DNA of 59,245 bases from assembly GCA_001804865.1 (NCBI GenBank), contig MHBK01000071.1, forward strand, positions 29,001-88,245, in the 5' to 3' direction. Below are positions 51,932-59,245 of this stretch, piece by piece. Both the position numbers and the translations under genes were made by a program. This DNA is from Lentisphaerae bacterium GWF2_57_35 (GTDB taxonomy: Bacteria; Verrucomicrobiota; Kiritimatiellia; CAIQIC01; GWF2-57-35). The notes below the pieces were generated by a model. The model saw only the letters and a list, made by a program, of their open reading frames with translations, had not been told where the DNA came from and did not search any database. Position 1 is the first letter of the stretch; each line of letters starts with the position of its first letter.

Positions 51932-54900
51932 ATGCCGGAATATGATTGGAAAAGATTTTGGTGTTCTCGCGAAGGTAACTTGAACTTGGGTGACGGAGGA
52001 TTCCTTATAGATCCTGATGAAGAATTCGGAAACATTGGGAATCCTGATGTAAAAGATTATGAAGCAATCTCAACAATTCGCTGTCTTGCACTTCTTGGTG
52101 AGCCAGGTATTGGGAAAACACATACCATACGCGAGATAGTCCAGGACCTAACAAAACAAGAAGTCCCATGTTTGTTTGTTGATCTCCGCTCGTACGGAAG
52201 TGAAGATCGCCTTATTCGTGATGTTTTCGAGTCTGAGGCAATTTCGCGTTGGAAGCAAAGTTCATATTCATTCCATTTGATCCTGGATAGCCTTGATGAA
52301 TGTTTGCTTCGAATGAGCAATGTTATTAGCATCATTAAAGACGAGCTCGTGCGCTTGCCTGCAGATCGATTGTTCTTCCGTATTGCTTGCAGGACAGCAG
52401 AGTGGCCTGTTTCGCTCGAAGGGGAATTAAAGCGGCGTTGGGGAGAGGACAACTTCAGTGCATATGAATTAGCTCCTTTAAGAAAGGCAGATGTATGCAA
52501 AGCGGCAGAAGCAAATGGCATTAACCCTGACACCTTTGTTGATGAAATACGGCGTCTACGTGTACAAGCCCTGGCAATTAAACCAGCAACACTTAGTTTT
52601 CTATTAAATATTCAGAACGCTAAAGGCCACCTTCCAGCTACCGAAGCGGAAGCGTATGAGCAGGGCTGCGTTTTACTATGCGAGGAATCTCTCGAACGCC
52701 AAGAAGCGCGGATACACGGCAAACTCAGCGCCAAACAACGTTTTTCAATAGCTAAAAGAATTGCTGCCGTTACCATTTTTTCCAACAAATTTGCTGTTTG
52801 GACTGGGCCAAACGACGGGACTGCGCATGAGGCAGACATTCCATTGTCGGACTTAGTTTTTGGCGAAGAAATTGCTGAACAATCATTTACACTCAATGAG
52901 AACGCCGTTCGAGAAACGATTAATACAGGTTTATTCACATCAAGAGGCGTCCATCGCATGGGATGGGCCCATCAAACATATGCAGAATACCTTGCCGCCG
53001 CATACCTACTCGACCACGGCGTCAGTGACAGCAAGATCCTCTCTATTATTACTGACCATTATGATGGCAGTATAAAGGTTGTTCCTCAGCTCAATGAGAT
53101 AGCCGCTCGTCTCGCATCCTCAAAGCCATCTGTCTTCGATCAAATAGTTCATACCGACCCGTTAGTGCTTCTTCGAAGCGATGTCGCGAACTCTGATGAT
53201 GACAAGCGGCGTAATCTTGTTCGTTCACTGCTACGGCTGGCAAACGAGGGAAAGCTTCATTTCAGGATGATGACTTATTGGGAGCGCTTTGCGCTCCTTA
53301 AGTACGACAATATGGCGGAAGATCTTCGTCCATACATAGCTGAACCCTCAGTAAACTTGTTTGCACGATATCTTGCTCTAATCCTGGTTGAATCATGTGC
53401 TGTGCCAGGCCTTGTTCCTGAACTGGTATCGGTCGCCTTTGATACCAGGGCCAATGAGGAACTTCGCTGCAACGCGATTGATGCAATTTCCAAAACAGGA
53501 ACGGATGAAGACAAACGTCTTCTTCGTCCTTTAGCAGAAATCAGTTCTGAGGACAAACGATTCCGTATTCGTGGACACGCACTTGAAGTCCTGTGGCCAG
53601 ATTTCATCTCAGTTGAAGAGACTCTTTCTCTAATAGAATCAACCCCACCCGAAACAGTCATTGGCAGCTATCAAATGTTCATATCTCACGAACTGGCTCC
53701 TCGGCTGCAGTTACAGCACCTAGAAACTGCATTATCTTGGGCAGCAAACTTGCCTAACCTCCATGATCGCACCCACACATTTTCTTCTTTGGTCGACGGC
53801 ATTCTCGTAGCTGCGTGGAATAACATGGATCAGCCTAAAGTTGTGAATGGAATGGCCCGGTGCATCTGCGAAATTGTGAAAAAGAACTATGGACTACGCA
53901 TTGAATCCAGCCATCTAGATGGGGTTGCATTTCTTGATGACGACGAAAAACGGAGAAAACTGATCAACGCGATCGTGCCGCTAATTGAAAACCCCAAGAA
54001 TGAAAGTTCCTACCTCTGCCGAGGGAGCGCCACCAGAGTCATTGACGAAAAAGACTTCCCATGGCTTCTTCAAAACCTTTTGGAAGCGAAGAATCCAAAA
54101 GAAAGCATGACGTGGGGCTATTTGTGCCAACGAATGTTTCGTTTCAACGATGTGAACCAAAGCTCTATGTTACTCACTCATTCCTTAAACGAACATGTTG
54201 ATGCATTTTTTGGGGAATGGATTAAGCCACTAGCTGTTGATTCAGAAGCGGCTAAAGCGCTCAAAAACGAGTACGAGCGTGATCGACAGCTTTCTATCAC
54301 AGATGATGGTCCAACTGAGCTTGAGCCTACTCCTTCAGAGCGAATTCAGATATTGTTAAATCGTTGCGAGAATAGTGAGCCAGGGCTCTGGTGGTGCATA
54401 GCACGCGAACTAACGTTGGCTCCAACCAGCACTGCTGATGGAGATACATGGGAACCTGATCTCACAGCACAGCCTGGGTGGCAGACAGCGAGTAATGATG
54501 TACGTCAACGAATCATTAAGACGGCCAGTCTGTATATCAGCCAATGCAATGATCGGAAAGATGAATGGATTGCCAAATCCAATCTATTCTTTCTGCCAGC
54601 CAACGCAGGATATCAAGCGTTAAGGTTGCTTTTTCAATTCCAACCCAGCGTCATTGACGCTCTGGATACAACAATTTGGGCAAAATGGAGTGCAGCAATT
54701 CTTGATTATCCACGAAATCTTTCGACTGAAGAGGCAGAGAGATATCACTCGAAGTTAATTCGTGTTGCATATCAAAAGAGTCCTGAAGTACTGCGAAACG
54801 CATTGGAAGAAATTTGCCAGAGAGAAGATCGCGAAGGACATGCAGTATTAACGCCACTTAACCACATTAAACACATCGTGAATGCAGATATGGCCGCAAT

Positions 54901-56125
54901 ACTTCGTCGTTGGGTACATGATCGTCTATTTTCACCAACCGCTACAGGTCATATTATCTCAGTACTTGCCGAATTAAACGATCCAAACATTACAGCCCTT
55001 GCCCTACAATTCATTCATCCATCGGTTCCAGTAGATGAACCAAAGAGGAGTTATGCGATATCGGCAATCCATGCGATCAGTTCCATCCTAGACCATGCTT
55101 CATGGCCAATTGTCTGGAATGCAATTCTTACAGACAGAGCTTTTGGTCAATCATTGATAGGCTGCTGGGCTAACCGGCATTTGACTGGGTCTTGTTTGAC
55201 ACGACTGGATGACAACCAACTAAAAGATTTATATTTATGGGTTACCACCCAATACCCACACGCTGAAGATCCCCATGTCGAAGAGGTCCACATGATAGAA
55301 GATAGGGAGCAAGTTGCCCATTGGCGGGATCAGGATCTTCTTGGTCTTCTGACAAATCGCGCAACTTTTTCAGCTTGTGCTGCTATTAAGCAAATTTGCG
55401 ATTCTCTTCCAGCGATAGATTGGCTGAATTATTATTATTGCCAGGCGATCGTAAAAATGCGCAGTGAAAGATGGAATCCTCTTGGCCCTAAGGCATTAAT
55501 AAAGCTCATTAAGCAGGAAAATAGCAGAGTCATTTCTGATGGACATCAACTTCTTCATCTCATTATTGAGTCCCTTGATCGATTAAATCAAAGACTACAT
55601 GGCGCACCACCCGCCATCGTGGATATTTGGGATCAAAACCGGGAGAGCAGTGCATGGACCCCACTTGACGAAAATTCATTATCAGACTACCTAAGCCGCT
55701 TTTTCACCAGTGATATCGCTGAACGCGGTGTTGTTGTTAACCGTGAAGTCCAGATACGTCCGCGAGTCATAGAAGCAGGCCAGCGCACCGATATCCACGT
55801 CAATGCAATTGGTGACGACAACAAAGGAATCCGCGATATCATTACCTGCATCATCGAGGTCAAAGGTTGTTGGAATCCCGAACTTGACGACGCAATGCAA
55901 TCACAATTGGTTGAACGATATCTCCAGAACAACGCCTGCCATCACGGTTTGTACTTGGTTGGGTGGTTTCAATGTGAAGCTTGGGATAATAAAGATCACC
56001 GAAAAAAACAAAGCCCTGCGAAAAATCTAGTTGAAGCACGAATACAATTTCAGAAACAAGCAGAAGCCCTCACATCTAGAGGCATTGTCGTTCGCTCCTA
56101 CGTGTTGGACTGCAGACTTGGATAG
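51932..56125 (+). CDS. Large NACHT/STAND-like P-loop NTPase with C-terminal PD-(D/E)xK nuclease signature
   Basis: 1397 residues; GGGAG lies 8 bases before the ATG. Walker A GEPGIGKT at 56-63 and Walker B LILDSLDECL (Asp119, Asp122, Glu123) are of the NACHT/STAND type; an arginine-rich sensor region follows (FFRIACRTAEWP). Residues about 320-1230 are long helical repeat-like sequence (EIAARLASSKPSVFDQIVHT, AIDAISKTGTDEDKRLLRPL) resembling HEAT-type scaffolds that sense ligands. The C-terminus has Asp1287 (RTDIHV), Glu1309 and Lys1311 (IIEVKG) and a following Gln helix (DAMQSQLVERYL), the PD-(D/E)xK pattern. Expected action: NTP-dependent oligomerisation on sensing infection, then nucleic-acid cleavage. 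Low GC against the flanking genes suggests transfer. Pairs with the DUF3800 gene. Confidence 0.8.
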   Translation: MPEYDWKRFWCSREGNLNLGDGGFLIDPDEEFGNIGNPDVKDYEAISTIRCLALLGEPGIGKTHTIREIVQDLTKQEVPCLFVDLRSYGSEDRLIRDVFESEAISRWKQSSYSFHLILDSLDECLLRMSNVISIIKDELVRLPADRLFFRIACRTAEWPVSLEGELKRRWGEDNFSAYELAPLRKADVCKAAEANGINPDTFVDEIRRLRVQALAIKPATLSFLLNIQNAKGHLPATEAEAYEQGCVLLCEESLERQEARIHGKLSAKQRFSIAKRIAAVTIFSNKFAVWTGPNDGTAHEADIPLSDLVFGEEIAEQSFTLNENAVRETINTGLFTSRGVHRMGWAHQTYAEYLAAAYLLDHGVSDSKILSIITDHYDGSIKVVPQLNEIAARLASSKPSVFDQIVHTDPLVLLRSDVANSDDDKRRNLVRSLLRLANEGKLHFRMMTYWERFALLKYDNMAEDLRPYIAEPSVNLFARYLALILVESCAVPGLVPELVSVAFDTRANEELRCNAIDAISKTGTDEDKRLLRPLAEISSEDKRFRIRGHALEVLWPDFISVEETLSLIESTPPETVIGSYQMFISHELAPRLQLQHLETALSWAANLPNLHDRTHTFSSLVDGILVAAWNNMDQPKVVNGMARCICEIVKKNYGLRIESSHLDGVAFLDDDEKRRKLINAIVPLIENPKNESSYLCRGSATRVIDEKDFPWLLQNLLEAKNPKESMTWGYLCQRMFRFNDVNQSSMLLTHSLNEHVDAFFGEWIKPLAVDSEAAKALKNEYERDRQLSITDDGPTELEPTPSERIQILLNRCENSEPGLWWCIARELTLAPTSTADGDTWEPDLTAQPGWQTASNDVRQRIIKTASLYISQCNDRKDEWIAKSNLFFLPANAGYQALRLLFQFQPSVIDALDTTIWAKWSAAILDYPRNLSTEEAERYHSKLIRVAYQKSPEVLRNALEEICQREDREGHAVLTPLNHIKHIVNADMAAILRRWVHDRLFSPTATGHIISVLAELNDPNITALALQFIHPSVPVDEPKRSYAISAIHAISSILDHASWPIVWNAILTDRAFGQSLIGCWANRHLTGSCLTRLDDNQLKDLYLWVTTQYPHAEDPHVEEVHMIEDREQVAHWRDQDLLGLLTNRATFSACAAIKQICDSLPAIDWLNYYYCQAIVKMRSERWNPLGPKALIKLIKQENSRVISDGHQLLHLIIESLDRLNQRLHGAPPAIVDIWDQNRESSAWTPLDENSLSDYLSRFFTSDIAERGVVVNREVQIRPRVIEAGQRTDIHVNAIGDDNKGIRDIITCIIEVKGCWNPELDDAMQSQLVERYLQNNACHHGLYLVGWFQCEAWDNKDHRKKQSPAKNLVEARIQFQKQAEALTSRGIVVRSYVLDCRLG

Positions 56126-56140
56126 CAATGTCCGCACAAA

Positions 56141-56186
56141 TTCCAATGATTGGAAAATCGCAGCCGATTTTTTCCAATCATTGGAA
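56141..56186. terminator. Palindromic hairpin between the NTPase gene and leuS
   Basis: TTCCAATGATTGGAAAATCG (56141-56160) pairs with CGATTTTTTCCAATCATTGG (56165-56184) around CAGC; each arm is itself a palindrome (TTCCAATGATTGGAA). Placed between convergent gene ends with A/T runs on both sides, so it may terminate both. Could be an interspersed repeat. Confidence 0.55.
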
Positions 56187-56194
56187 AAGGGCCT

Positions 56195-58819
56195 TCAACC
56201 CACGACGAAATTCACCAGGCGGCCGGGGACGAAGATTTCTTTTCGGACGGTTTTCCCTTGCAGGTGCGGCGCGATGGCGGCGTCGTTGCGGGCGGCGTCC
56301 AGGATGAAGTCCTTGGTTTCGTCGACCGGAACGACGACCTTGCCGCGGAGCTTGCCGTTGATTTGCACCGGGATTTCGATGGTGTCCTGGACGAGGTATT
56401 CCTCGTTGACGTCCGGCCAGGGCGCGTAAGCCAGCGTGTTGTCGTGGCCCAGTTTCTGCCAGAGTTCTTCGGCGATATGCGGGGCAAAGGGCGCCAACAG
56501 CAGGACGAAGGTCGACAGAACCGATTTCGGCCGCCGCTCCCATTTCTGCGCTTCGTTCAGGAAGATCATCATGGCGGAGATAGCGGTGTTGAAATTCATC
56601 GTTTCGATGTCGTCCGAAACCCGCTTGATGGTCGCATGCAATTCGTGCAGCTCGTCGCGGGTCGGCTCGGCATCGACAACCGCCGGCAGCAGTTCGCCGG
56701 TGAGTTCGTCGACCATCAGCCGCCAGACGCGGTTGAGGAAGCGGTGAACGCCTTCGACGCCTTTCATGCTCCAGGGCTTCACCTGGGTAAGCGGCCCCAT
56801 GAACATTTCGTAGAGGCGCAGGGAGTCGGCGCCGTATTCCTTCACGACGTCGTCGGGATTGATGACGTTGCCGCGGCTCTTGCTCATCTTGAAGCTGCGG
56901 GCGGAAACACGGATGTGGGGATGGGCCACGAGCACAAAGTGGATGCCTTCCTTTTTGATGTCCCCTTCGACTACATTTTCGGCTTCGAGCTCCTCGCCGG
57001 TACGCTTGTCCACGCCGCTGTCGTCGACCAGTTCGGCGGAAACGAGCTGTCCCTCGGCATTGAGGTAGCGCGTATATTCCATTTCGCCCAGGATCATGCC
57101 CTGGTTGACCAGCTTGTGGAACGGCTCTTTCGTTGTGACCACGCCCACATCATAAAGAACCTTGTGCCAAAAACGGGCATAGAGCAGATGCAACACGGCG
57201 TGTTCGGCGCCGCCGACATACAGGTCTACCGGGAGCCAATATTTTTCTTTGGCCGGATCGATCAGGGCGCTCGGGTTTTTCGGGTCGACGAAGCGCAGGT
57301 AATACCAGCAGGACCCGGCCCACTGCGGCATGGTGTTGGTTTCGCGGCGCGCGGGCTTTCCGGTTTCGGGATCGGTCGTGTTGACCCAGGAATCGATGGT
57401 GGCCAGCGGACTCTCGCCGGTGCCGCTGAGCGTATAGGTTTCGACTTCCGGCAGCAGCAGGGGCAGTTCTTCCGGCTTCAGGGGTTGGGGTTGGCCGTCC
57501 ACAAAAATGACCGGAAACGGTTCGCCCCAGTAGCGCTGACGGCTGAAGAGCCAGTCGCGGAGTTTGTAATTCACCTTGCGAACGCCCAGGCCTTTTTCCT
57601 CCAGCCAGACGGCGATTTTTTTCTTCGCGTCAGGCACGGACAGGCCGTCGATGGAGACCCATTGGCTGGCCGAATTGACCAGCTTGCCGTCGCCCACATA
57701 CGCCTCTTTGGAAATGTCGCCGCCGAAAACGACTTCTATGATCGGCAGTTTGAACTGCCTGGCAAAGGCGTAGTCGCGTTCGTCGTGGGCCGGCACGGCC
57801 ATGATGGCGCCGGTGCCGTAGGAGGAGAGGACGTAATCGGCAATCCAGATGGGAATCCGGTGATGGTTCACGGGATTAATCGCGTAGGCGCCCGTAAAAA
57901 CGCCGGTCTTGTTTTTCTGCAGCTCGGTGCGCTCGAGATCGCTCTTGCGGGCGGCTTCCTCGCGGTAATGGGCAATGGCCGTGCTTTGATCGGCCGTGGT
58001 CAGGCGCACGACCAGCGGATGCTCCGGCGACAGAACCATGTACGTGGCGCCGAACAAGGTGTCGGGGCGGGTGGTGAACACGCGGATTTTCGCATCGAGC
58101 ATGCCATCGACTTCAAAGTCGACTTCGGCGCCCTCGGAGCGTCCGATCCAATTGCGCTGCATTTCCTTGATGCTGTCGGGCCAATCGAGTTCTTCCAGAT
58201 CGGCCAGCAGACGTTCGGCATATTGGGTGATCCGGAGCATCCATTGGCGCATCGGCTTGCGGATGACAGGATGTCCGCCGCGCTCGCTCTTGCCGTCGAT
58301 GACTTCTTCGTTGGCCAGCACTGTGCCCAGCGCCGGGCACCAGTTCACCGCGACCTCGGCCTGATAGGCCAGGCCGCGCTCGTACAGCTTAAGGAAAATC
58401 CATTGCGTCCAGCGGAAATAGTCGGGATCGGTAGTGGAAATTTCGCGGTCCCAGTCGTAGGAAAAGCCCAAGTCCTGCAATTGCGCGCGAAAGCGGTTGA
58501 TGTTGCGCTCGGTCGTAATGAGAGGATGCGTGCCGGTTTCCAGCGCGTATTGCTCCGCCGGCAGGCCGAAAGCGTCCCACCCCATCGGATGCAAAACATT
58601 GAAGCCTTTCATGCGGCGGTAGCGAGCCGTGATGTCGGTGGCGGTATAGCCTTCCGGATGGCCCACATGAAGTCCCGATCCGCTCGGATAGGGGAACATG
58701 TCGAGGATGTAAGACTTCGGCTTGCCCGGCTCGATCGCGTCAGGCGTTCGGAACGTCTTATTTTCCAGCCAGAACTTCTGCCACTTCTTTTCGACCGCCA
58801 AAAATGGATAAATAGCCAT
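56195..58819 (-). CDS. leuS: Leucine-tRNA ligase
   Basis: 874 residues, normal for bacterial LeuRS. The HIGH-type motif (YPSGSGLHVGHPEGY, about 43-57), editing domain (about 220-420: VFTTRPDTLFGATYMVLSPE, AVPAHDERDYAFARQ), leucine-specific region and KMSKS motif starting at residue 644 (FKMSKSRGNV) are all present, as are the anticodon-binding helices and the C-terminal domain. AAAGG lies upstream of the ATG. Charges tRNA-Leu. Single gene, convergent with the accessory NTPase gene. The long open frame on the opposite strand is only a codon-bias shadow. Confidence 0.98.
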   Translation of the reverse strand: MAIYPFLAVEKKWQKFWLENKTFRTPDAIEPGKPKSYILDMFPYPSGSGLHVGHPEGYTATDITARYRRMKGFNVLHPMGWDAFGLPAEQYALETGTHPLITTERNINRFRAQLQDLGFSYDWDREISTTDPDYFRWTQWIFLKLYERGLAYQAEVAVNWCPALGTVLANEEVIDGKSERGGHPVIRKPMRQWMLRITQYAERLLADLEELDWPDSIKEMQRNWIGRSEGAEVDFEVDGMLDAKIRVFTTRPDTLFGATYMVLSPEHPLVVRLTTADQSTAIAHYREEAARKSDLERTELQKNKTGVFTGAYAINPVNHHRIPIWIADYVLSSYGTGAIMAVPAHDERDYAFARQFKLPIIEVVFGGDISKEAYVGDGKLVNSASQWVSIDGLSVPDAKKKIAVWLEEKGLGVRKVNYKLRDWLFSRQRYWGEPFPVIFVDGQPQPLKPEELPLLLPEVETYTLSGTGESPLATIDSWVNTTDPETGKPARRETNTMPQWAGSCWYYLRFVDPKNPSALIDPAKEKYWLPVDLYVGGAEHAVLHLLYARFWHKVLYDVGVVTTKEPFHKLVNQGMILGEMEYTRYLNAEGQLVSAELVDDSGVDKRTGEELEAENVVEGDIKKEGIHFVLVAHPHIRVSARSFKMSKSRGNVINPDDVVKEYGADSLRLYEMFMGPLTQVKPWSMKGVEGVHRFLNRVWRLMVDELTGELLPAVVDAEPTRDELHELHATIKRVSDDIETMNFNTAISAMMIFLNEAQKWERRPKSVLSTFVLLLAPFAPHIAEELWQKLGHDNTLAYAPWPDVNEEYLVQDTIEIPVQINGKLRGKVVVPVDETKDFILDAARNDAAIAPHLQGKTVRKEIFVPGRLVNFVVG

Positions 58820-59013
58820 AAGTCATACCTTTCCCGCCGCCTTCATCGGCGACTGCTCAGACCGGCAAGAATAGCCGATTGAGCAGGAAAAGCATCAAGA
58901 AAAAACCGGATCGTCCAGTTAGCGCAACCGGCCTGAGGGCAGCTGTCCTTTGAAAGACGCTGATGGAATGGCTCTATATTCGTTGCCCCATCCGAAAAGA
59001 TCTAAAATCTTCT

Positions 59014-59071
59014 GGAGGGTTCCGCTCTGTCGGAACCGGCTTCTTTCGGTCGCGACGGAGCGCGCCCCTCC
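59014..59071. repeat. 58-bp palindromic repeat, copy C
   Basis: Same architecture as copy A (GGAGGGTTCCGC...GTCGGAACC, then CGGTCGCGACGGAGCGCG and CCCCTCC), differing at about five positions. Lies in the 289-base gap between leuS and the last partial gene; the rest of that gap (58820-59013) holds the leuS leader and nothing else that I can identify. Confidence 0.8.
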
Positions 59072-59108
59072 AAAAAACAAGTCTTCTTATAGCGGCATCG
59101 GCGCGTCC

Positions 59109-59245
59109 TCAAGGCGCCAATTCAATCTGGTAGAAGAAGCAATCGCCTTGCAGGGCGGCGGCATCGAGGTAGATGTTTTCCGGCGGGGTGGCTTCGATGT
59201 TGCTCTGCAAAAGCGAGAAGCCTTCCGTCAGATCGCTTGCGCGCA
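59109..59245 (-). CDS. Partial: C-terminus of a secreted protein
   Basis: The minus strand from the window edge is open for 45 codons and stops with TGA at 59111-59109. The tail SLLQSNIEATPPENIYLDAA then GDCFFYQIELAP has the closing aromatic pattern FFYxI/V...P shared with the large secreted proteins of this window (EFYRVEEYRP, RFYRVNVRRP). The start lies outside the window. Only the end is visible, so the main function is unknown. Confidence 0.55.
   Translation of the reverse strand, partial: RASDLTEGFSLLQSNIEATPPENIYLDAAALQGDCFFYQIELAP

Noticed and set aside
56150..58882. 910-codon open frame on the plus strand opposite leuS
   Set aside because: It is the antisense shadow of leuS in GC-rich DNA; its translation has no domain pattern and the leuS motifs are unambiguous.
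1..59245. CRISPR array, prophage or rRNA operon
   Set aside because: No regularly spaced direct repeats, phage structural genes or rRNA sequence were seen.

Overview
The window reads as chromosomal DNA of a Gram-negative, polysaccharide-degrading bacterium of the PVC superphylum; Kiritimatiellota or a neighbouring Verrucomicrobiota-like lineage is my best guess. The grounds are several outer-membrane proteins, lipoproteins and TonB components, very large secreted proteins with FG-GAP and calcium-binding repeats that end in an FYRV-type C-terminal module, a mix of GntR/LacI, AraC and LuxR regulators with glycoside hydrolases, and many intergenic palindromes. No rRNA or marker phylogeny is available here, so the assignment is inference. 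Most of the window is GC-rich; about 50.1-56.1 kb is clearly more AT-rich.

Layout. (1) 1-9.7 kb, minus strand: a broken C-terminal fragment of a secreted protein, a 2254-residue secreted protein carrying one intact and one apparently dead caspase-fold (C13-like) domain, a FadL/PorV-like outer-membrane protein and a small zinc-ribbon protein. (2) 10-15.5 kb, plus strand and divergent from (1): ECF sigma factor, membrane anti-sigma candidate, a TPR lipoprotein and a caspase (C14) lipoprotein, the last two sharing a CsgG/FlgO-like domain. A 138-bp MITE sits between the two divergent units. (3) 15.5-18 kb: PIG-L deacetylase and ROK-type kinase. (4) 18-21.3 kb: thrS-infC-rpmI-rplT, with infC probably starting at ATT. 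(5) 21.5-30 kb: a lipoprotein glycoside hydrolase, an orphan LuxR-type response regulator, and a GntR/LacI regulator coupled to a 1553-residue secreted beta-galactosidase-like enzyme. (6) 29.9-30.5 kb: nested MITEs next to tRNA-Ser. (7) 30.7-38.3 kb: TonB, TonB-dependent receptor, exported CobN-like chelatase, ExbB-like channel and DUF2149, resembling the hmu haem-uptake locus of Bacteroidota. (8) 38.4-42.4 kb: two zinc-ribbon/TM/OB-fold proteins, a TctA-like permease and a YdjM-like membrane hydrolase. (9) 42.5-50 kb: a secreted triple-repeat carbohydrate-binding protein with a LacI-type operator, AraC regulator and divergent GH31, an outer-membrane barrel protein, a radical SAM protein and a candidate structured RNA. 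(10) 50.4-56.1 kb: an AT-rich accessory patch with an NTF2-like protein, a DUF3800 protein and a 1397-residue P-loop NTPase ending in a PD-(D/E)xK nuclease signature, a likely antiphage module. (11) leuS and the tail of one more secreted protein.

The two best candidates for undescribed biology are the sigma-controlled envelope caspase cluster (about 0.5-15.5 kb) and the DUF3800 plus NTPase-nuclease pair (51-56 kb). The mobile DNA is also informative: two MITEs share related terminal repeats with a GACACGGCC core, one of them is itself invaded by an element with IS50-type ends, and a 58-bp palindromic repeat occurs three times.
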